The notes beneath the pieces are model-generated. The model did not search any database. It was not told the origin of the DNA and worked only from the letters and a program-made list of their open reading frames with translations. Positions 51,139-61,251 of a DNA stretch of 64,000 bases are shown in pieces. A program made the translations under genes and the position numbers. Positions within the stretch are counted from its first letter, which is position 1, and each line of letters opens with the position of its first letter. Source of the stretch: Devosia sp. FKR38 (GTDB taxonomy: Bacteria; Pseudomonadota; Alphaproteobacteria; Rhizobiales; Devosiaceae); the NCBI RefSeq assembly GCF_005222805.1, contig NZ_STGC01000002.1, forward strand, positions 261,836-325,835. Direction: 5' to 3'.

Positions 51139-51540
51139 TCAGTCGGCGCCCAGAATGGAATTGGCCACCGTGATATATTTGCGGCCCGCTTCCTGCGCCA
51201 GGGCCACGGCATCCTTGATGTTCATGTCGCCGCGCACGCGGCCCAGCTTGACCAGCATGGGCAGGTTGACGCCGGCGATGACTTCCACCGCGCGGTTCTG
51301 CATCACGGAGATGGCCAGGTTGGACGGGGTGCCGCCGAACATGTCGGTGAGGATGATGACGCCCTGGCCGTCGTCGGAGCGATCCACCGCCGCCAGGATG
51401 TCGTCGCGGCGGGCTTCCATATTGTCTTCCGGACCAATGGCGATGGTCTCGCAGTGTTCCTGCGGCCCCACCACGTGCTCAAGCGCCGACTTGAACTCAT
51501 TGGCGAGCGCGCCATGGGTTACCAGTACCAGACCAATCAT
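51139..51540 (-). CDS. PTS EIIA component, mannose-family type (regulatory)
   Basis: 133 residues. EIIA-Man fold with the active His9 in MIGLVLVTHGALANEF; ILTDMFGGTPSNLAIS and the C-terminal NILGAD end are typical of the ManX-type EIIA of alphaproteobacteria. Acts as terminal phosphate acceptor from HPr and as a regulator, since no EIIBCD partner is encoded here. ATG 51540 matches the family start; the frame is open further. Confidence 0.93.
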   Translation of the reverse strand: MIGLVLVTHGALANEFKSALEHVVGPQEHCETIAIGPEDNMEARRDDILAAVDRSDDGQGVIILTDMFGGTPSNLAISVMQNRAVEVIAGVNLPMLVKLGRVRGDMNIKDAVALAQEAGRKYITVANSILGAD

Positions 51541-51718
51541 GCGACGTCCCCAGCCTGCCGACCTGCGCCTGCGACGCGGCGCCGACAGCCTTCCAGTCTC
51601 AATCCACCCGCGCCGACACGGGCGCCCGAAGGGGCGGCATGCCATGCGATTGCCCGGCCAAACGGCTGGGCGAGGGCCACTCTTGTCCGGCACCGGACAT
51701 GATTCAAGTGGTTTTTTG

Positions 51719-52177
51719 TCAATTTGGCGCCAGTTCGGCGATGGCCTGGGCCACCAGCAGCAGCTGATGATGCACGCTGATGACATTGCCGAAGGGCACC
51801 GGCGCCCGGGCCAGGGTCACCCCGGCAAGCTCGGTGCGGAGCTCATCTTCTTCCAGCATGCGGATCATGTCGGGCACCATGTCGATGACCAGATGCAGCT
51901 GCGCGCTAGCGCAATGGGGCCGGCTGATAATGCCGCGGCCACGCAGCTCGATCAGGCCGGTGAGCTGATCGGGTGCCTGCATGGTCAGCCCGTCTGCGGT
52001 GTTGTGGATATCCACCCGGTCGTCGGCAATCAGCAGCGCGGTCCAGCCGCGTGCTTCCCAGCGGTCGAGCAGCGACAGGGCGAGTACGGATTTGCCGGCG
52101 CCCGAAGGTCCCCGGAGCAGCACGCCAGTGGACCCCAGCAACAGTCCAGTGCCGTGCACATTGATGGTCGGTTTCAT
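51719..52177 (-). CDS. hprK: HPr kinase/phosphorylase, short alphaproteobacterial form
   Basis: 152 residues, the catalytic domain only; the Firmicutes enzyme is ~310. P-loop LRGPSGAGKSVLAL (~21-34) and the HprK capping region ELRGRGI(I)SRPHC (~92-104). It phosphorylates Ser51 of HPr. A gap of 178 nt separates it from the EIIA gene. Starts 9 nt after chvG, so it belongs to the chvI-chvG-hprK transcript. Confidence 0.93.
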   Translation of the reverse strand: MKPTINVHGTGLLLGSTGVLLRGPSGAGKSVLALSLLDRWEARGWTALLIADDRVDIHNTADGLTMQAPDQLTGLIELRGRGIISRPHCASAQLHLVIDMVPDMIRMLEEDELRTELAGVTLARAPVPFGNVISVHHQLLLVAQAIAELAPN

Positions 52178-52186
52178 CCGAGCAGT

Positions 52187-54004
52187 CTATTTGCGCGCGC
52201 GCGGCAACACAACCGTGAACACCGCGCCGGAACGGTCGCGGCGATTGCTGGCGCGGATCGTGCCCTTGTGGGCTTCCACGATCTGCTTGGAGATCGACAG
52301 GCCCAGCCCCGAATGATCGCCAAAGCTCTCGCTGTCGGGGCGGTCGGTATAAAAGCGCTGGAAGATCTTGCCGAAATCGCCGGTGATGCCGCGCCCCTGG
52401 TCGGTGACGGTGATGGTGGTGGTCTCTGCGTCCGTCGCCAGCGCCACCTGCACCACCCCGCCCTGGGGCGAGAAAGACACGGCATTGTCGATCAGATTGG
52501 CGAACACCTGCGCCAGGCGGCTTTCGTGGCCATTGATGATGGCCGGCCCCTTGCCGATGCGCTTGACCATTTCGACGGTGACGCCGCGGCCATGCGCCAT
52601 GTCCTTCTGGATCGAAACAATGGCTTCGGCGAGTTTCTCCACGTCGACGCGTTCGGCGCCTTCGCGCGCCAGTTCGGCGTCGAGCCGGCTGGCGCTGGAG
52701 ATATCGGTGATCAGCCGGTCGAGGCGTTTGACGTCATGCTGGATGATGGCGTTGAGCCGGTCGCGATCCTCCGGCCGCTTGGCCAGCGGCAGAGTCTCGA
52801 CGGCACTGCGCAGCGAGGTCAGCGGGTTTTTCAGCTCATGGGCCACGTCGGCGGCGAAGCGCTCGATGGCTTCGATGCGGTTGTAGAGCCCGTCGGTCAT
52901 GCGGCGGAAGGCGTCGCTGAGATGGCCGATCTCGTCGGGACGGTCGCTGTAGTCGGGGATTTCGGCGCGGGCATTGCCCGCGGTCTGGATGCGTTCGGCG
53001 GCCGCCGACAGGCGCCGCATCGGCCCGGCAATGGTGCCGGCCAGCGCCAGCGAGAGCACCACCTGCACCACGGCGGCGATCATGGCGATGCGCAGAATAC
53101 CGCCGCGCTCCTGAGAAACGATGGAATCAATATCACCCGGGGCGGTGGAGAGCAGGATCGCGCCCACCACGGCGCGCAGGCGCTGCACGGGCACGGCCAC
53201 CGAAACCACCAGCTGGTTCTGGGCGTCAACACGCACGAAGTCGGCAGCCGCGCCCTGCAGGGCTGAGGCCACCTCGGGATAGCGCGTGCCCTCGTCGACG
53301 TCATAGTCCTGGTAGCTGGGGAAATTGTCGCCCGGCACCCAGTTGATGATCTTGTTCCACCAGTCGACGAGGAAGAACGCTGGCGCCGGCTTGGCCGTGG
53401 CGGCGGCGGGCATCACCTCGCCGCGGGTATAGATATTATCGCTGTCCAGGATCATGAGCCCGCCCTGGTCATAGATGCGGGCACGGGTATGGGTGGGGGT
53501 GATCAGATTGCGCAGCAGCGGCGCCACGCGTTCGGGATTGATGGGAAATTCCAGCGTGGGGTCGTAATAGGACAGGCTCGACACCGAGCCGTCGCCCTGC
53601 AGTTCCAGCAGCCGGTCGGGATTGACCGAGATGACGTCGCTGTCCACCGTGGCGGAAGCGGCCACGGCGGCGGCGATGATTTCGCCCTGCACGCGCAGCG
53701 ACTGCACGCGAGCATCGATCAGCCCCGCGCGCCACTGGTTGAGGTACAGAATACCCACCACCAGCACCAGCAGCCCCGCCATATTGAGCACGATGATGCG
53801 ACGGGTGAGGCTGGAGAAAATGGTGATGTCAAGAAAGCGGCGCACCGCCCCGGTCACCCGATAAAAGGGCGCCAGCCAGCGGCGCCAGCCGGGGCGGCCA
53901 GCCTCGGCCGCCGCCGTTTCGGGCGCCGGCGCGTCCGCCTCGCTCGAGCGCCAGTCCATGACGGGCTCGGGCTTGCGCTCGGAATCGGGGTCGAGGATGG
54001 CCAC
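52187..54004 (-). CDS. chvG: Sensor histidine kinase ChvG (ExoS)
   Basis: 605 residues. Cytoplasmic N-terminus, first membrane helix ~72-92 (IIVLNMAGLLVLVVGILYL), a large periplasmic domain to ~300, second helix, HAMP (MRRLSAAAERIQ...), H-box DVAHELKNPLTSLRSAVETL and ATPase motifs (NLIDNAVSFSPQGG; DQGRGITGDFGKIFQRF; GLGLSISKQIVEAH). ChvG senses acid and envelope stress and phosphorylates ChvI. Follows chvI by 8 nt. Confidence 0.95.
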   Translation of the reverse strand: MAILDPDSERKPEPVMDWRSSEADAPAPETAAAEAGRPGWRRWLAPFYRVTGAVRRFLDITIFSSLTRRIIVLNMAGLLVLVVGILYLNQWRAGLIDARVQSLRVQGEIIAAAVAASATVDSDVISVNPDRLLELQGDGSVSSLSYYDPTLEFPINPERVAPLLRNLITPTHTRARIYDQGGLMILDSDNIYTRGEVMPAAATAKPAPAFFLVDWWNKIINWVPGDNFPSYQDYDVDEGTRYPEVASALQGAAADFVRVDAQNQLVVSVAVPVQRLRAVVGAILLSTAPGDIDSIVSQERGGILRIAMIAAVVQVVLSLALAGTIAGPMRRLSAAAERIQTAGNARAEIPDYSDRPDEIGHLSDAFRRMTDGLYNRIEAIERFAADVAHELKNPLTSLRSAVETLPLAKRPEDRDRLNAIIQHDVKRLDRLITDISSASRLDAELAREGAERVDVEKLAEAIVSIQKDMAHGRGVTVEMVKRIGKGPAIINGHESRLAQVFANLIDNAVSFSPQGGVVQVALATDAETTTITVTDQGRGITGDFGKIFQRFYTDRPDSESFGDHSGLGLSISKQIVEAHKGTIRASNRRDRSGAVFTVVLPRARK

Positions 54005-54012
54005 GGCTGCGC

Positions 54013-54729
54013 CTATTGCTCCTTGAAGCGGTAGCCCACGCCATAGAGGGTTTCGATCATCTCGAAATCATCGTCGGTGGCCTTGAACTTCTTGCGCAGG
54101 CGCTTGATGTGGCTGTCGATGGTGCGATCATCGACATAAACCTGGTCGTCATAGGCGGCATCCATCAAGGCATTGCGCGACTTGACCACGCCGGGGCGCA
54201 GGGCCAGGGCCTGCAGGATCAAGAATTCGGTGACCGTCAGGGTGACGCGCTGGCCCTTCCAGGTGCAGGTGTGGCGCTCTTCGTCCATCACCAGGGAGCC
54301 GCGCTCGATCAGCGCCTTGCCGGTCTGGGGCTCACCGGGCGTGCCAGCGGGAGCCGACGGGTCGCGGGGGGCGGAGCGGCGCAGGATGGCTTTGACGCGT
54401 TCCACCAGCAGGCGCTGGGAGAACGGCTTGGTGATGAAATCATCGGCGCCCATCTTGAGGCCGAACAGCTCGTCGATTTCCTCGTCCTTGCTGGTGAGGA
54501 AAATAACCGGCACATCGGACTTCTGCCGCAGGCGGCGCAGCAGTTCCATGCCGTCCATGCGCGGCATCTTGATATCGAGAATGGCCAGATCAGGCTTGTC
54601 GGTGGTGAGCCCCTCCAGTCCCGAGGCGCCGTCGGTATAGGTCGCAACCTGATATCCCTCGGCCTCCAAGGTCAGCGAGACAGAGGTGAGAATATTGCGG
54701 TCATCATCGACGAGTGCGATCTTGGGCAT
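54013..54729 (-). CDS. chvI: Response regulator ChvI
   Basis: 238 residues, OmpR type. Receiver domain with Asp52 ([17 protein letters not shown]) and Lys ~105 ([10 protein letters not shown]); winged-helix DNA-binding domain at ~140-235 ([55 protein letters not shown]). Partner of ChvG. ATG 54729 begins [10 protein letters not shown], the family start. The gene is divergent from pckA; 253 nt lie between them. Confidence 0.96.
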   Translation of the reverse strand: MPKIALVDDDRNILTSVSLTLEAEGYQVATYTDGASGLEGLTTDKPDLAILDIKMPRMDGMELLRRLRQKSDVPVIFLTSKDEEIDELFGLKMGADDFITKPFSQRLLVERVKAILRRSAPRDPSAPAGTPGEPQTGKALIERGSLVMDEERHTCTWKGQRVTLTVTEFLILQALALRPGVVKSRNALMDAAYDDQVYVDDRTIDSHIKRLRKKFKATDDDFEMIETLYGVGYRFKEQ

Positions 54730-54982
54730 GAGCTGCCTTTCTTGTTCGGACACATGCAAACACGCGGCATCATAGGCCGTTATCTCTGCTTGCAGGCCAC
54801 AAATAAGCATTAAATAAGGCGCGGCCAAGGGCAGCGCGCTGGCTGGGCCCGCTTTCTTGCCCGCCCAGAGCGTGATGCGACTTCCGTCTTACGACCGATT
54901 TGGGGATGTTGCCCCTTCTGCGCACCCCCTAGTTTCTGCCCATTGCCGGTCGCGTCCGCTGCGGCCCCGATGGAGAAGCCAG

Positions 54983-56575
54983 ATGACCCCGTTCGACCAT
55001 GAGAGCCTGAGGACCAGGATTGCCGGCCTGGCCGGCTCGGTGCTTGCCAATGCCAATGTCCCCGAACTGGTCGCGCGCTCGCTGCAGGGCGAGGAATGCC
55101 AGCTGACCGACGATGGCGCCGTCTCGGTGCGCACCGGGGCCTTCACCGGGCGCTCGCCCAAGGACAAGTTCATCGTGCGTGACGGGCTAACCGAAACCCA
55201 AGTGTGGTGGGACAATAGCGGCGCCATGAGCCCGACCCATTTCGACCTGCTGCTCAGCGATGCCATGGCCTCGCTGGCCGGGCTCGGCCTCTTCCGGCAG
55301 GATCTTCTCGCTGGCGCCGATCCGCGCCACCAGTTCGGCGTCACCGTGCTCACCCCCAGCGCCTGGCATGCCCTCTTTATCCGAAACCTGCTGATCCGCC
55401 CCGGCGAAGCCGTGCCGACCAGCCCGAGCGCCAGCCCGGTCACCATCGTGCATGCGCCGCTGTTCCGCGCCGATCCGGCCCGCCATGGCTGCCGCACCGA
55501 GACGGTGATCGCGCTCGACATGAGCCGCAATATCGTTGTCATCGCCGGCACCTCCTATGCCGGGGAGATCAAGAAAAGCGTGTTCTCGCTGTTCAATTTC
55601 CACGCACCGCGCCAGGGCGTGCTGCCCATGCACTGCTCGGCCAATCTGGGCGCCGATGGCGAGGCCGCGCTGTTCTTTGGCCTTTCGGGCACCGGCAAGA
55701 CCACGCTCAGCAATGATCCGGCCCGGCCGCTGATCGGCGATGACGAACATGGCTGGAGCCAGGACGGCGTCTTCAACCTCGAAGGCGGCTGCTACGCCAA
55801 GACCATCAAGCTCAGCCCTACGGCAGAGCCCGAGATCTTTGCCGCCACCAAGCGCTTCGGCACGGTGCTGGAAAATGTCGTGCTCGACGCCGCCCATGTG
55901 CCCGATTTCGACGATGTGAGCCTGACTGAAAACACCCGTGCGGCCTATCCGCTGACCGTGCTGCCCTCGGTGGCGCGTGGCAGTGTCGGCGGCACGCCGC
56001 GCAGCGTGGTGTTCCTGACGGCCGATGCTTTTGGCGTGCTGCCGCCAGTGGCGCGGCTGACGCCCGAGCAGGCGGTCTATCATTTCCTGTCCGGCTACAC
56101 TGCCAAGGTGGCCGGCACCGAGCGTGGGATCACCGAGCCGCAGGCGACCTTCTCGGCCTGTTTCGGCGCGCCGTTCATGCCCCTACACCCCACTGTGTAT
56201 GGCGAGATGCTGGCCGAAAAGCTGGCCAGCAGCGGCGCCGCCACCTGGCTGATCAACACCGGTTGGACCGGCGGCGGCTATGGCGTGGGCAAGCGCATCG
56301 ACATTGCCTCGACGCGGCGCCTGCTGACGGCGGCGCTTGATGGCAGCCTCGATGACGCCGAGATGCGCATCGACGAGCTGTTCGGCTTTGCCGTGCCGGT
56401 GGCCGTGCCGGGCGTTGAAACCCGCCTCCTCACGCCACGTCAGACCTGGGCCGATGCCGAGGCCTATGACCGCCAGGCCCTGCATCTGGCCGGCCTCTTC
56501 CGCGCCAATTTCGAGAAATTTGGCGCGCAAGCCAACGCCACCCCCGGCCCCCGCCTGGCGCAAGCGGCGGAATAG
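54983..56575 (+). CDS. pckA: Phosphoenolpyruvate carboxykinase (ATP)
   Basis: 530 residues, normal for ATP-dependent PckA. Converts oxaloacetate to PEP, needed for growth on acids and on aromatic compounds that enter at succinyl-CoA or acetyl-CoA. Kinase-1a motif [13 protein letters not shown] (~231-243), metal/kinase-2 motif LIGDDEHGW, and [12 protein letters not shown] near the N-terminus. ATG 54983 has GGAG 7 nt upstream. Divergent from chvI as in rhizobia. A terminator lies 52 nt after the stop. Confidence 0.97.
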   Translation: MTPFDHESLRTRIAGLAGSVLANANVPELVARSLQGEECQLTDDGAVSVRTGAFTGRSPKDKFIVRDGLTETQVWWDNSGAMSPTHFDLLLSDAMASLAGLGLFRQDLLAGADPRHQFGVTVLTPSAWHALFIRNLLIRPGEAVPTSPSASPVTIVHAPLFRADPARHGCRTETVIALDMSRNIVVIAGTSYAGEIKKSVFSLFNFHAPRQGVLPMHCSANLGADGEAALFFGLSGTGKTTLSNDPARPLIGDDEHGWSQDGVFNLEGGCYAKTIKLSPTAEPEIFAATKRFGTVLENVVLDAAHVPDFDDVSLTENTRAAYPLTVLPSVARGSVGGTPRSVVFLTADAFGVLPPVARLTPEQAVYHFLSGYTAKVAGTERGITEPQATFSACFGAPFMPLHPTVYGEMLAEKLASSGAATWLINTGWTGGGYGVGKRIDIASTRRLLTAALDGSLDDAEMRIDELFGFAVPVAVPGVETRLLTPRQTWADAEAYDRQALHLAGLFRANFEKFGAQANATPGPRLAQAAE

Positions 56576-56627
56576 ACAAGCCCGGGCGCTGCACTGTCCG
56601 GCAGACCAGGGCCCAGCCTCCCTGCTA

Positions 56628-56669
56628 CACCCCACCGTGTCCCCCCGGCGCTGTGGGGTGGGTTTTTGT
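56628..56669 (+). terminator. Rho-independent terminator of pckA
   Basis: CACCCCAC pairs with GTGGGGTG around a 17-nt loop and is followed by GGTTTTTGTT. Confidence 0.75.
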
Positions 56670-56718
56670 TGGCGGGCTGCAGAGGCTCCCTGGCGCTATG
56701 GCGCCCCAACCACCGCGC

Positions 56719-56802
56719 GTCACCCTCGGGCCTGACCCGAGGGCTCTGTACTGGCGGAGGTGTCGCGCAGTGAAGGCCCCTCGGGTCAAGCCCGAGGGTG
56801 AC
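56719..56802. repeat. Second paired-hairpin repeat family
   Basis: Two ~25-nt hairpins in inverted orientation: GTCACCCTCGGG-N5-CCCGAGGG at the left (56719-56743), and CCCTCGGG-N5-CCCGAGGGTGAC at the right (56778-56802), with 34 nt between. Same architecture as the repeat at 39.7-40.6 kb but another sequence. Lies in a gene-free region after pckA. Confidence 0.65.
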
Positions 56803-57224
56803 GAACGACGCGGTGAAGTGCCTTAAGCGCTGCGCTGCGTTCTTTGGCCCTCCCCAACCACCGGCCGTACCCCTCCCCCTTCGGGGGGAGGTCGGGTGGG
56901 GGGCGCCCCCAATCACCTTCGTCCCCGCCCCAAAATCCTGTGGCACACTCCCCCCATCTTCCCACACGGCGGCCTGCAGGCGAGCAGTGGCGGGCGAGCC
57001 AGGTGCAGGACGCCTCTCGCACAGGTTTGCGGGCGCGTTGCCAATGTAGGGGCGGCGCCCTCCGCCGCTCGTTCGGCTCCCAAAACCGGTGCCCCGAGGC
57101 GGTCTCGCCCCATAATTTGGTGTCAACCAGGGGCGAAGGCCGTCTCGGGGTCCGCCAATGCCCATCACCGCAAGCCCAAAAGGGCTGTGCGGCGCGCGGC
57201 CATGACCAGGCGCGAAAGCGCGGA
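56803..57224. other. Gene-free stretch after the second repeat
   Basis: GC-rich with no convincing gene. It holds a hairpin with a TTCG tetraloop (CCTCCCCC-TTCG-GGGGGAGG, 56872-56891). Open frames on both strands lack family patterns and have very high Arg/Pro/Gly content. Confidence 0.45.
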
Positions 57225-58157
57225 TTAATTGGGGGCGTAGAAGATGTGGGAGCCGATCTGGGCGACGGCATTGTAGGTATTGGCCCAGTTCGGACGCACA
57301 TTGGTGGTGTGGTAGTAGAGGGCCGAGCGCGGGATGGCGCCAACGGCTTCGCCGGTGGCAAATTCGGCATAGACGGTCTGGGCCAGTTCGGCCGAGCGGG
57401 CCCAGGCGCGGCGTTCAGCCGGAGCATCAGTGCGGCCATCACAGGCGAAGGTGAACTGGCACCGATGGAAGCCCTTGTCGGCGTTCTGGTAGATCACGCC
57501 GCACAGGGTCGAGGGGAACTTGGCCGAACGGGCGCGGTTCACAATGACATTGGCCACGGCCAGCTGGCCGGCAGCGCTTTCGCCGCGGGCCTCGTGATAG
57601 ATGGCCTGGGCCAGGCAGTCGCGTTCGGCATTGGCATGGGCCAGGCGCTGTTCGAGCGGCTGGTAGCCGTGCTGGATATAGTCGGCCAGGGCGCTGGAAT
57701 TGAGCGCGGGTTCAGCGGTCACCTTGGCACTGGCGACGTCGGCGATCGCCGAGATGGCGCTATTGGTGCCGAAGGGGCCGCGGGCAATGTAGCCGAGCAG
57801 CACGTCGGTGTTGAGCGGGGCCTGCGGGCCGATGCTGTCGACATTGACCGAGCGCAGCTGCTGCTGGCGGGCGACGTAATTGGAGAGCAGCGCCGGGGTC
57901 AGTGCCTGTTCGCCGGGGGCGAGCGGCACCACCGTCGGGCCAATGGCCGGCTGCTGGCGCACGGCGAGCAGATCGGCCGGCACGGGCATGGGCGTCACCG
58001 AGGCCACCTGGATGGTCTGGGCCTGGGCAGGGGCAAGGGTGATGAACAGCACGAGCGAAACCGCGCACAGGGCGAGCAGATGAGCCAGAGCACGTACCGC
58101 CTTGAGCTGCCAGGTCTGCGTCAATGCCCCGTCCTTACTCGTGAGCCCGTCGGTCAT
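57225..58157 (-). CDS. SleB-type cell-wall hydrolase
   Basis: 310 residues. An N-terminal hydrophobic segment (LAHLLALCAVSLVLFITLAPAQA, ~24-46) acts as signal or anchor, then ~130 residues of linker, then the Hydrolase_2/SleB domain (~183-305): DCLAQAIYHEARGESAAGQLAVANVIVNRARS carries the catalytic Glu (HEARGE), and CQFTFACDG and LYYHTTNVRPNW complete the pattern. In non-sporulating alphaproteobacteria such proteins remodel peptidoglycan in the periplasm. A CtrA-type site lies upstream. Confidence 0.9.
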   Translation of the reverse strand: MTDGLTSKDGALTQTWQLKAVRALAHLLALCAVSLVLFITLAPAQAQTIQVASVTPMPVPADLLAVRQQPAIGPTVVPLAPGEQALTPALLSNYVARQQQLRSVNVDSIGPQAPLNTDVLLGYIARGPFGTNSAISAIADVASAKVTAEPALNSSALADYIQHGYQPLEQRLAHANAERDCLAQAIYHEARGESAAGQLAVANVIVNRARSAKFPSTLCGVIYQNADKGFHRCQFTFACDGRTDAPAERRAWARSAELAQTVYAEFATGEAVGAIPRSALYYHTTNVRPNWANTYNAVAQIGSHIFYAPN

Positions 58158-58490
58158 TTCCGACGAACCTTCGATCCGGGCCGTCTAGCGGGCCCGTAAT
58201 CCGTATCCGGCTGCACACTAGCCAAGGCTTGGCGCGGAGGGAAGCCAGAATTTACGGCTGGTTAACCATGCCGGTTAGCTTCTTAAGTTACGGTTAATTG
58301 AGCCCGGGGCGAATGAAAACCCTTGAAAAGCAATGCCTTGGGATGTGGTGAAGGCGGGCTTTGCCCGAATCATAAAAGTTTACGGGTGTCGATAAGTTCC
58401 GCACCGCGTTTTTATGACGCACGAAAGCGGGAAATGGCGGCGGCCAAACCCGTCAGGTCTGCCGGCAACAGGCCAGTATTGGGCCGGCGA
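58158..58490. other. Promoter region between cell-wall hydrolase and HAD genes
   Basis: 333 nt without a gene. Contains the TTAA-N7-TTAA site (58283-58297) and further TTAA/TTAG half-sites around 58261-58278. No repeat copy or RNA gene recognised. Confidence 0.45.
58283..58297. promoter_or_regulatory. CtrA-type binding site
   Basis: TTAA-GTTACGG-TTAA, an exact full CtrA motif (TTAA-N7-TTAA), 126 nt upstream of the cell-wall hydrolase ATG. GTTAACC (58261-58267) and GGTTAG (58273-58278) nearby look like additional half-sites. CtrA is the cell-cycle regulator to which DivL signals. Confidence 0.6.
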
Positions 58491-59174
58491 TCAGGAGCGG
58501 CGGAAGGCCGCGTGGTGCACGTGGCTGAGGCTTTCCATCACGGCAATGCCCAGGGCGCGGATCTCTGCGCTGGGATGGACCAGGTCGGGCACCATGACGG
58601 TCTGCATGCCGGCGGCATGGGCGGCGCGGACGCCGGTGTGGCTGTCCTCGAGTGCCAGGCAATGCTCCGGCGCAACGCCCAGGCGATGGGCCGCCGTCAG
58701 ATAGGGCTCGGGATGCGGCTTGGGATTGAGCACATCGTCGCGGGTGACGATGGTCTGGAACAGATCGAGCAGGCCGGCGGCGCCCAGGTGATGCGTGGCA
58801 TGGGGATGGCGCGACGAGGTGGCGACGGCGGTGGGAATGCCGCGCGCCTTGAGGTCGCTCACCAGTTCGCGGGCCCCGGCCTTGAGCGGCACACCGGACT
58901 GGCTGCGCTCATGCATGATGATGCGGCAGCGCTGGTCGAACAGCGTATAGGGAAAGGCTACGCCATAGGCCTCGATCAGCAACTGATTGGTGCGCTCGTG
59001 GCTGCCCCCGACCATGGAGAGGTGCACATCGTCGGTCATCTCAAAGCCCAGCTCGTCGCAGACCTCAAAGACGATGGTGCGGAACACGGCCTCGGTATCG
59101 AGCAGGGTCCCGTCCATGTCAAAGATCACGGCCTGGAAGGGGTCAAGGTCAAGGGTGTCGAACTGGCTGGTCAT
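58491..59174 (-). CDS. HAD-family phosphatase (beta-phosphoglucomutase-like)
   Basis: 227 residues. Motif I QAVIFDMDGTLLDTEAVF (nucleophile Asp in DMDGT), cap domain with ERTNQLLIEAYG, motif II VATSSR, motif III lysine in LNPKPHPEPY, motif IV CLALEDSHTGVRAAHAAGM. This is the GS-type subgroup that includes beta-phosphoglucomutase and many sugar-phosphate phosphatases. Substrate unknown. Divergent from selO. Confidence 0.9.
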   Translation of the reverse strand: MTSQFDTLDLDPFQAVIFDMDGTLLDTEAVFRTIVFEVCDELGFEMTDDVHLSMVGGSHERTNQLLIEAYGVAFPYTLFDQRCRIIMHERSQSGVPLKAGARELVSDLKARGIPTAVATSSRHPHATHHLGAAGLLDLFQTIVTRDDVLNPKPHPEPYLTAAHRLGVAPEHCLALEDSHTGVRAAHAAGMQTVMVPDLVHPSAEIRALGIAVMESLSHVHHAAFRRS

Positions 59175-59278
59175 CTGCCTCGATATAGGGCGATTTTCGT
59201 AAACGCGCCAGACTGCACCGGCGAAAGGCAGGGTTGCGCTGTCCCCGTACCGAACGGCTGTGCTAGCCTTGACCCGAC

Positions 59279-60685
59279 ATGAGTGATTTCCAGCCGGCCC
59301 GCAACCATGAGACGCTGGGCGACGCTTTCTTTGATCGCGTCGCGCCTGCGGCTTTTCCCCAGACCATCCTGCGCCATCGCGATCAGCGCTGGGCTGCCCG
59401 CATCGGACTTGACGGGCTCAGCGATGCGGACTGGCTCGCCCATTTCGGCCGGTTCGAGCCGCTGCCCGGCTCGCTGCCACAGCCGCTGGCGCTGCGCTAT
59501 CACGGCCATCAGTTCCGCAGCTACAATCCCGACCTGGGCGACGGGCGCGGCTTTCTCTTCGCCCAGGCGCGCGATCTCGCGGACGGGCGCCTGCTCGACA
59601 TGGGCACCAAGGGCAGCGGCAAGACGCCCTGGTCGCGTGGCGGCGACGGGCGGCTGACGCTCAAGGGCGGCGTGCGTGAGGTGCTGGCCAGCGAAATGCT
59701 GGAGGCGCTGGGCGTTTATACCTCCAAAAGCCTGTCGCTGGTGGAAACTGGCGAGCAGCTCTATCGCGGCGACGAGCCTTCCCCCACGCGCTCGTCGGTG
59801 CTGGTGCGGCTCAGCCACAGCCATATCCGCATCGGCACCTTCCAGCGCCTGGCCTATCTCGACGATACCGCGGGCCTGCGCCAGCTGCTGGACTATGCCA
59901 TTGCCCATTATTATCCGGCGCTGGACGGGGTGGCCGACCCGGCTGCCGCCTTTCTCGCGGCGGTGACCACCCGGGTGGCCCGGCTGGGCGCGCAGTGGAT
60001 CGCTGCCGGCTTTGTGCATGGCGTGCTCAATACCGACAATATCAACATCACCGGCGAGAGCTTTGACTACGGGCCGTGGCGCTTCATCGAGCGCTATGAC
60101 CCCGCCTTCACCGCCGCCTATTTCGACGAGACGGGGCTTTATAGCTTCGGCCGACAGCCCGATGCCTTGGCCTGGAACCTGACCCGGCTGGCCGAATGCC
60201 TCGTGCCGCTCTCCAGCATCGACGCGCTGGAGCCGGCGCTGAACCAGATCTGGCCGGTGTTCCAAGACGAATTGCCGCGACAGATGCTGCGGCGACTGGC
60301 GCTGGTGCCGCATGGTGATGCGCGTGACGGCGAGTTCGTCACGGCGCTGTTCGGCTTTCTCACCACAAGCCAGGCGCCCTATGAACAGATGCTGTTTGAT
60401 TGGCGCGGCGGCGTGGCCAGTGTGGAGCGCGCGGCGCGCAGCCCGTCTGCGGGATTTTACGCCAGCGAGGCCTTCCGGCCAATCGCCGATGCGCTCGAGG
60501 GCTATCAGAGCGCAGATGACAACAATCTCGGCCATGCCTATTTTGCCCGGCAACGCCCACGCAGCATGTTGATCGATGAGGTCGAGGCGATCTGGGCGCC
60601 GATTGCTGCCGATGACGACTGGTCGGGCTTTGCGGCGGCGCTGGCCGATATTGCCGAGATGCGCCAGGCGCATGGCCTGGGCTGA
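59279..60685 (+). CDS. selO: Protein adenylyltransferase SelO (YdiU)
   Basis: 468 residues of the pseudokinase-fold SelO family, which transfers AMP from ATP to protein Ser/Thr/Tyr and is linked to redox stress. Signatures: [63 protein letters not shown], and catalytic-loop [21 protein letters not shown]. Slightly shorter than the E. coli protein (478). No ribosome site is obvious at ATG 59279. The carbonic anhydrase gene follows after 10 nt. Confidence 0.95.
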   Translation: MSDFQPARNHETLGDAFFDRVAPAAFPQTILRHRDQRWAARIGLDGLSDADWLAHFGRFEPLPGSLPQPLALRYHGHQFRSYNPDLGDGRGFLFAQARDLADGRLLDMGTKGSGKTPWSRGGDGRLTLKGGVREVLASEMLEALGVYTSKSLSLVETGEQLYRGDEPSPTRSSVLVRLSHSHIRIGTFQRLAYLDDTAGLRQLLDYAIAHYYPALDGVADPAAAFLAAVTTRVARLGAQWIAAGFVHGVLNTDNINITGESFDYGPWRFIERYDPAFTAAYFDETGLYSFGRQPDALAWNLTRLAECLVPLSSIDALEPALNQIWPVFQDELPRQMLRRLALVPHGDARDGEFVTALFGFLTTSQAPYEQMLFDWRGGVASVERAARSPSAGFYASEAFRPIADALEGYQSADDNNLGHAYFARQRPRSMLIDEVEAIWAPIAADDDWSGFAAALADIAEMRQAHGLG

Positions 60686-60695
60686 GGAGACAGAG

Positions 60696-61250
60696 ATGAC
60701 GCTTTATGCCCTTGATGGCATTGCCCCCGAGATCGACCCCGACGCCGCCTGGATTGCGCCCACAGCAGTGCTGATCGGGCGCGTGGTGGTCCAGGCCGAT
60801 GCCGGCGTCTGGTTTGGTGTGGTGGCGCGTGGCGACAATGAGCCCATCATCATCGGGGTGGGCAGCAATGTGCAGGAGAACTGCGTGCTGCATACCGACA
60901 TGGGCTATCCGCTGACCATTGGCGCCGGCTGCACCATTGGCCACAAGGCCATGCTGCATGGCTGCAGCATTGGCGACAATACCCTGATCGGCATGGGCGC
61001 CACCATTCTCAATGGCGCGCGCATCGGGCGGGACTGCCTGATCGGCGCCGGCGCGCTGGTCACCGAGGGCAAGGACATTCCGGATGGCTCGCTGGTGGTG
61101 GGCGCGCCGGGCAAGGTGATCCGTGCTCTCGACGCAGCGGCCATCGAGGGGCTGCGCCGCTCGGCCGACAATTACATCCGCAATGCCCGCCGCTTTGCTG
61201 CGGGCCTGGTCGACGTGACAGCCCGTCCCACCGATTTTGAGCCGGCCTGA
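60696..61250 (+). CDS. Gamma-class carbonic anhydrase-like protein
   Basis: 184 residues, left-handed beta-helix with hexapeptide repeats ([52 protein letters not shown]...). Zinc ligand histidines appear at [14 protein letters not shown] (two His). The YrdA/CaiE/PaaY clade includes active and inactive members. ATG 60696 has GGAGA upstream. Sits 10 nt after selO and 1 nt before the DeoR gene. Confidence 0.92.
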   Translation: MTLYALDGIAPEIDPDAAWIAPTAVLIGRVVVQADAGVWFGVVARGDNEPIIIGVGSNVQENCVLHTDMGYPLTIGAGCTIGHKAMLHGCSIGDNTLIGMGATILNGARIGRDCLIGAGALVTEGKDIPDGSLVVGAPGKVIRALDAAAIEGLRRSADNYIRNARRFAAGLVDVTARPTDFEPA

Positions 61251-61251
61251 G

